From an uncultured Lachnospiraceae bacterium (GTDB taxonomy: Bacteria; Bacillota; Clostridia; Lachnospirales; Lachnospiraceae), in the NCBI GenBank assembly GCA_949948735.1, contig CATLGV010000010.1, positions 1 through 64,000 of the forward strand: DNA of 64,000 nucleotides, read 5' to 3'. The notes under the pieces were generated by a model, which saw only the letters and a program-made list of their open reading frames with translations, had not been told where the DNA came from and did not search any database. The position numbers and the translations under genes are program-made. Shown here piece after piece: positions 1 through 8,605 of this stretch (positions are counted from its first letter, which is position 1; the number at the start of each line of letters is the position of its first letter).

Positions 1-97
1 GGGTAAGGCCCCTTGAAGACTACGAGGTAGATAGGGCATGGGTGTAAGTGCAGCAATGTACTGAGCTGAATGCTACTAATAGGCCGAGGGCTTATCC
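1..97 (+). rRNA. 23S ribosomal RNA, 3' end (partial)
   Basis: The first ~97 bases match the conserved 3' terminus of bacterial 23S rRNA, including the ACTACGAGGTAGATAGG element and the closing CTACTAATAGGCCGAGGGC segment. The gene enters from the left edge, so only the extreme 3' end is present. The exact end (about 97) is estimated from the conserved terminal helix. No 5S rRNA gene is recognisable in the 148 bases between this end and the following tRNA. Confidence 0.93.
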
Positions 98-245
98 TGA
101 GAAGGCAGGGAAAGGCGGAAGCCATAGAGAAGGAAGCTGAAAGCGTCAAAGAGTGAAGGACGGATGGAATATCGATAAGAGAGCATTCTGTGTTCGGTTT
201 TGAGGGAATACGCCTCAGAAAAAGAGTAAAGCCAAGACAATATTT

Positions 246-317
246 TCCTCGATAGCTCAATGGTAGAGCACTCGGCTGTTAACCGAGTTGTTGTAGGTTC
301 GAGCCCTACTCGGGGAG
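246..317 (+). tRNA. tRNA-Asn (GTT)
   Basis: A 72-base cloverleaf: acceptor TCCTCGA pairs with TCGGGGA (one G-T wobble), D arm GCTC/GAGC, anticodon stem CTCGG/CCGAG with loop CTGTTAA (anticodon GTT), and T arm GTAGG-TTCGAGC-CCTAC. The discriminator base is G. CCA is not encoded. It lies directly downstream of the 23S gene and is probably part of the rRNA transcript. Confidence 0.96.
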
Positions 318-366
318 CTTGAAGTAAAAGTCATTAAAATGCAGATAACAGCATATAATGAAGCAT

Positions 367-437
367 GGCGACTTAGCCAAGTGGTAAGGCGTGGGACTGC
401 AACTCCCTGATCATCGGTTCAAATCCGTTAGTCGCCT
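367..437 (+). tRNA. tRNA-Cys (GCA)
   Basis: A 71-base cloverleaf with acceptor GGCGACT/AGTCGCC, anticodon loop CTGCAAC (anticodon GCA) and T-loop TTCAAAT. The discriminator base is T, as expected for tRNA-Cys. CCA is not encoded. It is the last gene of the rRNA/tRNA transcript and is followed immediately by a strong terminator. Confidence 0.95.
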
Positions 438-440
438 TTA

Positions 441-480
441 AAAGGCCTTAGGACAAATATCCTAAGGCCTTTATTTTGTT
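441..480. terminator. Rho-independent terminator, bidirectional
   Basis: A perfect 13-bp stem, AAAGGCCTTAGGA (441-453) with TCCTAAGGCCTTT (460-472), has a 6-base loop and is followed by a T-rich tract. It ends the rRNA/tRNA transcript. Its A-rich left flank also makes it a workable terminator for the convergent response-regulator gene, whose stop codon is at 498. Confidence 0.9.
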
Positions 481-497
481 TGCGCACATAGAACCAA

Positions 498-1988
498 TCA
501 ATCCGGTACGCCTCTTTGCTTCCGAAAATGGCTGGGAGAAACACCATACTGCGCCTTGAAGGAGCGGGAAAAATTAAAGGCGTTTTCATATCCTACGCTG
601 GCAGCAATCTGCTGTATGGTCAGCGTCTCATCTTTCAAAAGCTCCAGCGCGTGTTCCATACGCAGCATCAGCAGGTATTGCTGAAAAGGCATATGAAAGG
701 CTTTGTGAAAGGCCTTGCTCAGATAGGAATAGCTCATAAAAAACCGGTCGGCAAGCATGGAAAGTGTAAGATTTTCCATATAATGCGTATCCACATAGCT
801 TCGCACCATTTCCATAGAACCGGGATTGTCGGGCTGCGATGCTCTTTTCTCCGCAAACTCCAGCAGACGTTTGCAGAAATAGTCTTCCAGGGCCGCCATT
901 TGCGGAAAATCGGAAAGGGGAGGGACGGCGTATCCCTGCTCCGGCCATCCGTGATCCGATCTGGCAGCTTCCAGAACGTTGTGAAAATATTGATAGAAGC
1001 GAAGTAAAGCCGGCAGAGAAAGCTTTCGAAGCTCTCGCAGGAAGGCCGAACGCTGCGCCTGATTGGATACCAGGGAAGGCGTTTTCAGGGCGCTTGCCAT
1101 AAAGTGCTTCAGGCGGGGAGAAAAATCCCCCTTTCCTGTGGCGTCTGCCTCTGTAAAAAGCAAGCCGTACCCATGAAAAAGACGGAGGCACAGAAGCTCA
1201 TGCGCTCGTCGGAACTGTTGTGCGATACAGGAGACAGGCATCGCTTCGGTAAGGCTTGCAGCCGCCGGACTGCGGCAGGAGCTGATGTGGGTGGCAAGAA
1301 AAGCCGACAGGGTATTTTGGGTACCGGCAGCGCACAGGATTCCGATTCGGCTGTCAGAGAGTATGCCGGCCAGAATCTGTTCCGAAAAATCATAGAAGAG
1401 ATTGATTTGGTGAATCAGAAATTCATAGGACTTTGGCTCCGGGAAGGTGAGAACCGCAACGCAGCAGGCGTCTCCGATTCCGGACCTGTCCAGGGCGCTG
1501 AGCAGGGATTGGGAGGCGGCGGCATCTGAGGGCAGCACGGAAAGCTCTCTGAAGATGTCCGCAGAGAGCTGAAAAAGCGGTTTCCGGAGCCGGTCAGGAT
1601 TTCTGGCAGGACCGTTCAGGGCTTCGATGACAGAAGCAAGCGTCTTTGTCAAATCTTCCAGCAAAATTGGCTTGAGAAGATAGTCTGCCGCCCCGTGCTG
1701 AAAAGCGCCCCGGACATAGTCAAAATCGTCATAACCGCTCAGAACAATAAACTGTGCGGGATGCAGCTTGCGGCTCAGGGCATGGATTAGGGAAATTCCG
1801 TCCATGCCCTCCATTTTTATGTCTGTGAATATGATTTGCGGCTTATAGGTTTGACAGAGTAAGAGGGCTTCCTCCCCGGAAAGGCAGGTGCGAATCTCAC
1901 AGATGTCCGGTACGGCAAGCAGGAGAAGCTGGGCCTTCAGTCCTTCACAGATATAGTATTCATCATCAACAATCAAGATTTTATACAT
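498..1988 (-). CDS. Response regulator, YesN-type, AraC-family output
   Basis: A 496-residue DNA-binding response regulator. The N-terminal receiver domain (about 1-120) starts MYKILIVDDEYY, with acidic D8/D9 and the phospho-acceptor D56 in IIFTDIKM. The middle ~270 residues are a variable linker as in YesN-like regulators. The last ~100 residues are an AraC/XylS double helix-turn-helix (YLSKAFHKAFHMPFQQYL, then IQQIAASVGYENAFNFSR). The start at 1988 is chosen over an upstream in-frame ATG because it opens the receiver domain and has a GGAGG site just before it. It follows its cognate kinase by 34 bases and is likely co-transcribed with it. By family and context it should activate the divergent sugar transporter/arabinosidase genes. 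Confidence 0.9.
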   Translation of the reverse strand: MYKILIVDDEYYICEGLKAQLLLLAVPDICEIRTCLSGEEALLLCQTYKPQIIFTDIKMEGMDGISLIHALSRKLHPAQFIVLSGYDDFDYVRGAFQHGAADYLLKPILLEDLTKTLASVIEALNGPARNPDRLRKPLFQLSADIFRELSVLPSDAAASQSLLSALDRSGIGDACCVAVLTFPEPKSYEFLIHQINLFYDFSEQILAGILSDSRIGILCAAGTQNTLSAFLATHISSCRSPAAASLTEAMPVSCIAQQFRRAHELLCLRLFHGYGLLFTEADATGKGDFSPRLKHFMASALKTPSLVSNQAQRSAFLRELRKLSLPALLRFYQYFHNVLEAARSDHGWPEQGYAVPPLSDFPQMAALEDYFCKRLLEFAEKRASQPDNPGSMEMVRSYVDTHYMENLTLSMLADRFFMSYSYLSKAFHKAFHMPFQQYLLMLRMEHALELLKDETLTIQQIAASVGYENAFNFSRSFKAQYGVSPSHFRKQRGVPD

Positions 1989-2022
1989 ACAAATCCTCCA
2001 GGCAATGTTTTTGGCTTTCGTG

Positions 2023-3870
2023 CTATGTGTCCTGTTCGCTCCGGCTCTTGCAGGGGGCAGAATCCGTTTCGGGCGCTGCAAAGGAAGGGGCCTCAAGGGG
2101 AATGAGAATCGTGACGGTGGTTCCCTGATGCGCTGTGCTGCGGATGATTAGCCGCGCCTTATCCTGATAGAACAGCTTCAGACGCTGGCTGATATTTTTC
2201 AATCCGATGAAGGTGCCCTTTGCGGAAGAAGGCAGCGCGGCTTTGGCAGAGCCGTTCACGCATGCTTTGACTTCCTGCAGGCGTTGGGGCTCCATTCCGT
2301 CTCCGTCGTCCTCAATATCGATTGTGATACAGCGTTCCGTTTGCCGTATGCGGATATGGATATGGAGGCTGGCGTCGGGCAGCAGCCCGTGCAGAATGGC
2401 ATTTTCCAGCACCGGCTGGAACAGAAACTTAATGATGCGCAGCTGCTTAAGCTCGTCAGGCGCTTCGACGGACAGATGCAGGCGGCCGGAATAACGGATA
2501 TTATATACGCTGATCAGCGAGGCGGCATTGTGCAGCTCCGTTTCGATACTGGCATAGAGGCTGTCCGTCCTGAGGGTATAACGGAGCAGCTGCCCAAAGG
2601 AGGCAATAGAATCCGCAAGGGTGTTCTGTCCGTTCTGCGCCGCATAGCCGGAAAAGACGTTGAGTGTGTTATAGACAAAGTGCGGATTGATCTGGTACTG
2701 CAGCGCCATAAGCTGCGCCTGCATCTGAGCCGTTTCACGGCGCACATTCTCCGAGATCAGCGAAGCAATCTTATCCAGCAGGAGATTGTAATGGCGGGCA
2801 ATCAACCCAATCTCATCGTTACGGATTTCGGGGATTCGCTCCCGGAAGCCATGGGCGATAACAGCGTCCATCAGGTTCAGATCCTGGTGCAGCCGCTTAA
2901 AGGTATGGCGGGTGAAGAGGGCGAGGACGCCAAATTGCAGCAGGGCAAATACAGCCAGCGCCAGAGAAAGGCGGAGGGCCGGAAGGACATAGGCGGACTG
3001 CGGCAGCGGATGCGTATTGACAACCGTGATATCGAAGTTTTCCATTGTGCAGGCCGTGTACTGCCTGCCGTCTACTGCAAGGCTGGATGCAGCTCCCGGA
3101 AGGGGCTGCGCATCCCAATCGGCGGCGGGGAAGGAGCCATATCCCTTCTGCGAGGAATGAAACCATACATAATAATCCTTTTCCTGGGCTGCAGGCCGGC
3201 TGGAAAGGACGGAGAAGACCTTTTGCGGAGAGCATTCAAAGAGGAGATAGCCAATGCAGTCTCCGGGCGTGGTACTGTCGATTCGGCAGAGGGTTATGAT
3301 GATTTCCGTTCCGGCGGAACCGGAGGCATATCCGCAGACGGAGCGGAAAGCGGCGGTTTCTTCTTTGTCCAGATAGTACAGCGCCTGAAAAACATTGGAA
3401 TCCCTGAAATCCTGAAAAAAAGAAAGGCCGGCCAGGCGATCGGCCTGCCAAAAATAATTTCCCTCCGCGTCAAGCCGGGCGGGGACATAAATGTTGGCAG
3501 CCTGAATGCCCAGGTTATGGGAGCGCAGAGAGTATTTTATGGAGGTAATCGCCTTGCCAAGCAGCTGCTCCGTCCAGATGGGATACCGGTTGTAGGTGAG
3601 CCCGACACGGTGCAGGCGGGAAAGATAGACATACAGCGGGTCGCTGTATGCCAGATCCAGCTGCAGCTGCCGGATGGAGGCAAGCGCTGCGTCTGCACTT
3701 CTGGCGGCCTGCTCGGTGACACGAAGCTGCTCCTGAACGATTCTGCCATAGGATTCGTCCGCCTGTCTGCGATACAGATAGAAAGAGAAGAGCAGGCTGG
3801 GTATCGTAAGACAGACAAGTGAGATCATACAGATCTTCCCTGCAATACTTCTGCTGAAATATTTCTTCAT
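2023..3870 (-). CDS. Sensor histidine kinase, YesM/LytS type
   Basis: A 615-residue membrane kinase. TM1 spans about residues 12-33 and TM2 about 296-320, flanking a ~260-residue extracellular sensor region. A HAMP-like linker (about 325-375) follows, then the His_kinase domain with phospho-accepting H397 in INPHFVYNTLN. The C-terminal HATPase has the N-box PVLENAILHGL and the G-box DIEDDGDGM. This is the YesM class, usually paired with AraC-output regulators in Firmicutes and set beside carbohydrate ABC importers. It probably senses extracellular arabinan-derived sugars or a loaded binding protein (inference). The gene is divergent from the transporter operon. Confidence 0.9.
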   Translation of the reverse strand: MKKYFSRSIAGKICMISLVCLTIPSLLFSFYLYRRQADESYGRIVQEQLRVTEQAARSADAALASIRQLQLDLAYSDPLYVYLSRLHRVGLTYNRYPIWTEQLLGKAITSIKYSLRSHNLGIQAANIYVPARLDAEGNYFWQADRLAGLSFFQDFRDSNVFQALYYLDKEETAAFRSVCGYASGSAGTEIIITLCRIDSTTPGDCIGYLLFECSPQKVFSVLSSRPAAQEKDYYVWFHSSQKGYGSFPAADWDAQPLPGAASSLAVDGRQYTACTMENFDITVVNTHPLPQSAYVLPALRLSLALAVFALLQFGVLALFTRHTFKRLHQDLNLMDAVIAHGFRERIPEIRNDEIGLIARHYNLLLDKIASLISENVRRETAQMQAQLMALQYQINPHFVYNTLNVFSGYAAQNGQNTLADSIASFGQLLRYTLRTDSLYASIETELHNAASLISVYNIRYSGRLHLSVEAPDELKQLRIIKFLFQPVLENAILHGLLPDASLHIHIRIRQTERCITIDIEDDGDGMEPQRLQEVKACVNGSAKAALPSSAKGTFIGLKNISQRLKLFYQDKARLIIRSTAHQGTTVTILIPLEAPSFAAPETDSAPCKSRSEQDT

Positions 3871-3971
3871 CGCAGACTCCTTTCTTCCGCCGAAATGCCA
3901 GACCGGCCGCGGGCATGTTGAACTCTGGCTGCCGGGACTTTACGCTGTGAGAATCCCCAAGGGATGCGGAT

Positions 3972-4000
3972 ATCATACTATAGTATTGCCTGCCTATCAA
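3972..4000 (-). promoter_or_regulatory. Promoter of the two-component system
   Basis: On the minus strand, TTGATA (3995-4000) is separated by 17 bases from TATGAT (3972-3977), about 100 bases upstream of the kinase start. In the shared divergent region (3871-4137) there is also an inverted repeat CCCTTTT/AAAAGGG at about 4012-4030, a possible regulator site. The spacing is near ideal but function is inferred. Confidence 0.55.
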
Positions 4001-4094
4001 GGTGTAAGTCACCCTTTTAACCGTAAAAGGGGCAAAACGGACAAAGTATGATAGGGAATGGCAAACCGGGATATGTAGACTCGCAGACCGGAAT

Positions 4095-4120
4095 GCTATA
4101 ATTGCATTATCCAAAGGAGG
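4095..4120 (+). promoter_or_regulatory. Extended -10 promoter and RBS of the sugar transporter operon
   Basis: TGCTATAAT (-10 TATAAT at 4097-4102 with an extended TGN) lies 35 bases before the first permease. No good -35 is visible, which fits a promoter needing an activator such as the adjacent AraC-type regulator. AAAGGAGG at 4113-4120 is the ribosome binding site and supports the GTG start at 4138; the nearby ATG codons are out of frame or run into a stop. Confidence 0.55.
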
Positions 4121-4137
4121 AAAGGAAGTGAAATGAT

Positions 4138-5013
4138 GTGAAGAACAAAAAGGAGAATCTGGCAGGGCTTTTGTTTATTTTGCCGGCCATGCTTCCGCTG
4201 TTGGTATTCTGGATCTTGCCCGTAGTTTTTTCGGGCGCGCTCAGCTTTACGGACTGGGATATGATGTCCGAGAAGATTCGGTTTATGGGGCTGAAGAATT
4301 ACACCAGCCTGCTGCGGGATCCGAATTTCGGAAGGGTTCTGAAGAATACGCTGATTTTCGCGGTAGGGAGTACGATTCCGACCATATTTTTAGGAATGCT
4401 GATTGCCCTGGTGATGAACGGAGCCCGTAAGGGAACGGGGATTTACCGCACGATTATCTTTGCGCCTTATATTACGCCGATGGTGGCCATTAGCGTGGTG
4501 TGGTCGTGGATCTTCGAGCCGCGGGTGGGGATTCTTAATTTTATCATGCGGCTTGCAGGTCTGCCGGAATCCCAGTGGCTGCAGAGCAGCCGGTCGGCGA
4601 TGGTAAGCGTATTGATTGTGACGATTTGGAAATCTCTGGGCTGGACGATGATCTTCTATATGGAGGCAATCAGAAAAGTGCCGCAGAATCTTCTGGAATC
4701 GGCGGCGATAGACGGAGCAGGCGGATTTTGGCGGTTCGTAAAGATTACGCTGCCGATGATCTCGCCGACCACCTTTTTCCTGGTTATCATGTCCACCATC
4801 AGTTCGCTGCAGGCCTACGACCAGATTCAGGTGCTGACGCAGGGCGGACCGGCCGGCGCTACGCGAACCCTGCTGTATTACTATTATCAGGAGGCTTTTC
4901 AGAATTTTAATACGGGCAAAGCGTCTGCGGTGGCGGTCATTTTGGTGATAATCACAGTGATATTGTCTCTGGCCGAGACGCGGATTTCAAGGAAAATGGT
5001 TTTTTATAATTAG
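4138..5013 (+). CDS. Sugar ABC transporter permease (MalF/UgpA type)
   Basis: A 291-residue inner-membrane permease with six hydrophobic segments, beginning GLLFILPAMLPLLVFWILP. The binding-protein-dependent permease signature EAA---G---I-LP appears as ESAAIDGAGGFWRFVKITLP (about 188-207) and docks the ATPase. It starts at GTG 4138. It pairs with the next gene as the two-permease core of a CUT1-type oligosaccharide importer. No ATPase gene is in the cluster, so, as is common in Clostridia, a shared MsmK-type ATPase elsewhere is likely (inference). Substrate is inferred as arabino-oligosaccharides from the GH43/GH51 genes downstream. Confidence 0.9.
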   Translation: MKNKKENLAGLLFILPAMLPLLVFWILPVVFSGALSFTDWDMMSEKIRFMGLKNYTSLLRDPNFGRVLKNTLIFAVGSTIPTIFLGMLIALVMNGARKGTGIYRTIIFAPYITPMVAISVVWSWIFEPRVGILNFIMRLAGLPESQWLQSSRSAMVSVLIVTIWKSLGWTMIFYMEAIRKVPQNLLESAAIDGAGGFWRFVKITLPMISPTTFFLVIMSTISSLQAYDQIQVLTQGGPAGATRTLLYYYYQEAFQNFNTGKASAVAVILVIITVILSLAETRISRKMVFYN

Positions 5014-5023
5014 GGGGGCGCAT

Positions 5024-5863
5024 ATGAGACGAAAAAAAGGAATGAGTAGTCTGCTGATACATCTTGGACTTGCGCTGATAAGCTTTGTGCTGGCATTCCC
5101 TTTTTTGTGGATGTTCACCAATTCCATTAAGACAAAGGCGGAGATTTGGGCAGTGCCGCCCAGGGTGCTGCCGGATGTGGCGCAGTGGCATAATTATGCG
5201 GATGCTTTGGCCGACGGTACCTTTTTGAGGTATATGTGGAACAGTGCCTATACGGCAGTCATCATCACGGTAATCATGCTGTTTAATTCGGCAATGTTTG
5301 CTTACGCGTTGACAAATATTCGTTTCAAGGGAAAGGCGATTCTGGTGTCGCTGATTATGGTGACTTATATCATGCCGGCTACGACGACGTATGTTCCGTC
5401 TTACGTGATTCTGTCGAGGATGGGATTGATGAACACGCATTCGGGATATATTATATCCAGCTGTGCGAGTATATTTAATATTTTTTTCCTGCGCACCACC
5501 TTTTCCCAGATTACACCGGGAATCGTGGAGGCGGCACGGATTGACGGCGCGGGGCACTGGAAGATTCTGTGGCGGGTGCTGGCGCCTATGTCCAGACCGG
5601 CCTTTATGACACTGGGACTGCTCTCTTTTCTTGGATGTTATAACAGCTATCTGTGGCCGTCTCTGCTGCTGCGCAAAAAGGAAAAGTATCTGGTAAGTAT
5701 GGGGCTGCAGGCTTTTTTTACCGCGGAGGGGGCGTATGGATTGAAATGGGGTACGATCATGGCGGCATGCTGTGTTATCGTGTTTCCCCTGCTGCTTTTG
5801 TTCCTTTTCGGGCAGCGTTGGATTCTAAACGGAATCACCAGCGATTCGGCGGTAAAAGAGTAA
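5024..5863 (+). CDS. Sugar ABC transporter permease (MalG/UgpE type)
   Basis: A 279-residue partner permease of the CUT1 family with six membrane segments. The first is LALISFVLAFPFLWMFTNSI, typical of the MalG half. The EAA loop reads VEAARIDGAGHWKILWRVL (about 168-186). It starts at ATG 5024, ten bases after the first permease stop, behind GGGGGG(C), so the two are translationally linked. The role is to form the membrane channel with the preceding protein for an oligosaccharide delivered by the lipoprotein encoded next. Confidence 0.9.
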   Translation: MRRKKGMSSLLIHLGLALISFVLAFPFLWMFTNSIKTKAEIWAVPPRVLPDVAQWHNYADALADGTFLRYMWNSAYTAVIITVIMLFNSAMFAYALTNIRFKGKAILVSLIMVTYIMPATTTYVPSYVILSRMGLMNTHSGYIISSCASIFNIFFLRTTFSQITPGIVEAARIDGAGHWKILWRVLAPMSRPAFMTLGLLSFLGCYNSYLWPSLLLRKKEKYLVSMGLQAFFTAEGAYGLKWGTIMAACCVIVFPLLLLFLFGQRWILNGITSDSAVKE

Positions 5864-5914
5864 AAAAATACATGTTTTAGCGGCCGCCCGACGGCGGCGG
5901 AAATGGAGGTAAAA

Positions 5915-7291
5915 ATGAAAAAGAGAAATGCGGCAACCTTGTTCATGGCGTTGATGATGGTCACAGCATTGACTGCCTGCGGGAAAAACGGGAAGGACAA
6001 GGTACCTTCCGGCTCGGACACACCAAAACAGACAGAAAACGAGGCAGTGCAGGAACAAGCCTCGGCCAAAAAGGCTGTGGAGATTGATTTCTGGTACGGC
6101 TTTGGCGGGAAACAGGCGGAAATTCTGGAGGAGGTTATCGCTGATTTCAATGCCAGTCAGGACGAGGTAGTCGTTACGGGAGTCTCCCACTCCAGCTATA
6201 ACGAGACCAATCAGATGCTGCAGGCGGCGATTGCGTCCGGAGATGTGCCGGCATGTTATCTGTCAGACCCGGTTGCAACCGCAAGATTTGCGGAAAGAGG
6301 GCTGCTCCAATACCTGGATGATTATATTGCGGCGGATGCGGCGTTTGATAAAGAAGATATTATCGACGTTTTCCTGGATTACTGCAGGGATGAAGAAGGA
6401 CGCGTCTACAGCCTTCCCGTATGGGGGAGTACGCAGGTGATTTATTACAGGAAGGATATGTTTGAGGAAGCAGGGCTGGATCCGGATGAAGTGTTTGCCA
6501 CCTGGCAGAATGTGGCGGAGGCTGCCCGCAAGCTGCAGGAGCATTATAAGGACGTGCCGGGCTTCTACGGATTTGAGCCCATGTATGGGGCCGACTGCCT
6601 GAATGAAATGGCCTATAGCAACGGGGCTGCCGTTCTGAGCGACGACAGGCGGACAGTCACGTTTGACAGCGAGGCTTACGTGGGGGCCCTGGAGGCCGCA
6701 AGAGTATGGATCAATGAAGAAAAAATCATGGGAATCCATTTCGGAGGAGACGGCTGGGAATACTGGTACAAGACCATTGATGATGTAATGCAGGGCAGAG
6801 CCGGAGGCTATCTGGGCTCCAGCGGAGACCAGGGCGATTTGGACTTCACGATCATTGCGGCACATGTGCAGCCGGGTTTTGGCGACCACGCACCGGCGCC
6901 TTATGCAGACGCGCATACGGCGGGCATTGTGGAAAAAGCGCCGGAGGAGCAGAAGCAGGCGGCATTTAAATGGCTTACTTATCTGAATAAAACCGGTGGC
7001 ATGAAATATGCCATGGCGACAGGATATGTACCGGTAAGACGTTCGGTGAGGGATAACGAGGAATACAAAGCCTTTTTGGAGAAGAACCCGCAGGCGTTGA
7101 TTCCGTTGGAACAGGCGGAGATCAGCAGGAAGCAGTGGCAGGATCCTACGGGCGGAAAGATTTCCGATGCTTTAGCGGATGCCTGTGACCTGATTGAAAT
7201 CGAGAATGTACCGGCAAGGGAAGCGCTGGACGAAGCGGCAGCGATTGCGCAGCAGGCTCTGGATGAATATTGGGCGGAGCAGGAGAAGTAG
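5915..7291 (+). CDS. Extracellular sugar-binding lipoprotein of the ABC importer
   Basis: A 458-residue family 1 solute-binding protein. It has a lipoprotein signal peptide with lipobox LTAC (Cys about residue 22), then an acidic linker and the characteristic opening EIDFWYGFGGKQAEILEEVI. An internal DVMQGRAGGYLGSSGD region is typical of this fold. The start at 5915 is preferred over 5903 because TGGAGG sits five bases upstream of it and the signal peptide then begins MKKRN. It is anchored outside the membrane and captures the oligosaccharide for the two upstream permeases. Confidence 0.9.
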   Translation: MKKRNAATLFMALMMVTALTACGKNGKDKVPSGSDTPKQTENEAVQEQASAKKAVEIDFWYGFGGKQAEILEEVIADFNASQDEVVVTGVSHSSYNETNQMLQAAIASGDVPACYLSDPVATARFAERGLLQYLDDYIAADAAFDKEDIIDVFLDYCRDEEGRVYSLPVWGSTQVIYYRKDMFEEAGLDPDEVFATWQNVAEAARKLQEHYKDVPGFYGFEPMYGADCLNEMAYSNGAAVLSDDRRTVTFDSEAYVGALEAARVWINEEKIMGIHFGGDGWEYWYKTIDDVMQGRAGGYLGSSGDQGDLDFTIIAAHVQPGFGDHAPAPYADAHTAGIVEKAPEEQKQAAFKWLTYLNKTGGMKYAMATGYVPVRRSVRDNEEYKAFLEKNPQALIPLEQAEISRKQWQDPTGGKISDALADACDLIEIENVPAREALDEAAAIAQQALDEYWAEQEK

Positions 7292-7296
7292 AAAAG

Positions 7297-8574
7297 GTGA
7301 AGGAAAGTAAAGGGAACGCCGGCGTCATGGCAGGAGGCAGGAATCGATTGAACAGAAGGGAGCTGCTGTTAGGAGCCGTATGCTGGATTACTTATTTTTC
7401 AATTTATCTGGGCCGATTAAATTTTTCCGCCGGCATGAGTGAGATGCTGCGGACGGGATTGTGGGAAAAAGGGCAGCTGGGCAGTGTGGCGGCTGCCTTT
7501 TACCTGGCCTACGGAATCGGACAGTATCCCAGCGGGCTTCTTGGCGACAGAATCCCGGCCAGATGGATGGTCGGAGCAGGGCTGCTTGGAAGCGCGCTTG
7601 TCAATATTTTTTTCCCGGCGGCGGGGACGGTATCCGGGATGCGGGGGATGTGGTTTGTAAACGGGCTGCTGCAGGCAATGATCTGGCCGCCCATGGTGCG
7701 CCTGGTGACAAGCCTGGTCCATCCCGGCTGTTCCGTCAGGATTATCCTGATGCTCTCCTTCAGCAGCCCGGCAGGGATGCTGTGCACTTATCTGGCCAAT
7801 GCGGCCATTTTGCGGGTGGGAAGCTGGGAATGGTGTTTCCTTCTGGCGGGTATCTGGTTAGCGGGAGCGGCCGTCCTGTGGCTTATTTCGACAGCCGCGG
7901 TGGAACGGGACGCAGCGCCGCGGGAGAACGTGCCGCGGCAGCGGGATGCGTTACATAAGCGGGAAAAGACGGCGGTGGTTTCCTTCGGGCTGTTATGTCT
8001 GACGATGGCAGCCTTTATCCATGGGATCCTGAAGGACGGTCTGACGACCTGGATTCCCACATATCTGACAGAGAAGTTCGCCATTGAGCCATCCTTTTCG
8101 GTCCTGCTTACTATGGTGCTGCCCGTAGTCAATCTGTGCGGCATTCCAGTCGCGCAGACGGCGAACAGGCGTCTTTTTCAAAATGAGGCGGTGGTAGGAG
8201 CCCTGTGCTATTTGCTGTCATTGGCCGGCTTTTTGTGCATGCTTGGCGGAGGCGGGAGCTCTCTGTATGGTACGGTGGCTCTTTTTGCCCTGGCGACCAG
8301 CCTGATGGTGGCGGTCAACACCGTATTGGTCAGCCTGCTGCCGCTGCATTTCGGAAAAGAGGGGCGGGTCGCCACGGTGTCGGGTATGATGAATGCCGTA
8401 ACCTATCTGGGCAGCGCGGCCGCCAGCGTCCTGTTCGGGTATACGACGGAATACGCCGGGTGGACGGATACGCAGCTTGTATGGTGCGCCTGTGCGGCCG
8501 CCGGAGGATTTTGCTGCATCGGGGCAATCAGGAGCTGGAAACGGAACAGAAAAGATATTTACGGAGAAGGTTAA
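7297..8574 (+). CDS. MFS transporter, organophosphate:phosphate antiporter-like
   Basis: About 425 residues with 12 predicted membrane segments. YLGRLNFS and GIGQYPSGLLGDR match the OPA branch of MFS (GlpT/UhpT-like), as does NGLLQAMIWPPMVRLV. The start is uncertain: GTG 7297 has AGGAG eleven bases upstream, ATG 7327 has no clear site, and a TTG at 7270 would overlap the previous gene. Known OPA members exchange sugar phosphates or glycerol-3-phosphate for phosphate. Whether this one handles a phosphorylated or free sugar from the arabinan pathway cannot be told from sequence. Confidence 0.8.
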   Translation: MKESKGNAGVMAGGRNRLNRRELLLGAVCWITYFSIYLGRLNFSAGMSEMLRTGLWEKGQLGSVAAAFYLAYGIGQYPSGLLGDRIPARWMVGAGLLGSALVNIFFPAAGTVSGMRGMWFVNGLLQAMIWPPMVRLVTSLVHPGCSVRIILMLSFSSPAGMLCTYLANAAILRVGSWEWCFLLAGIWLAGAAVLWLISTAAVERDAAPRENVPRQRDALHKREKTAVVSFGLLCLTMAAFIHGILKDGLTTWIPTYLTEKFAIEPSFSVLLTMVLPVVNLCGIPVAQTANRRLFQNEAVVGALCYLLSLAGFLCMLGGGGSSLYGTVALFALATSLMVAVNTVLVSLLPLHFGKEGRVATVSGMMNAVTYLGSAAASVLFGYTTEYAGWTDTQLVWCACAAAGGFCCIGAIRSWKRNRKDIYGEG

Positions 8575-8605
8575 AAATTGGTGTGTACGGAAAGGAGAAG
8601 ATGCA

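Noticed and set aside
2284..3822. Long open frame on the plus strand opposite the sensor kinase
   Set aside because: It is antisense to a clear histidine kinase with all motifs; GC-rich codon structure opens the opposite frame. The same applies to the long minus-strand frame at 17407-18555 opposite gdpP and that at 35130-36584 opposite the GH13 gene.
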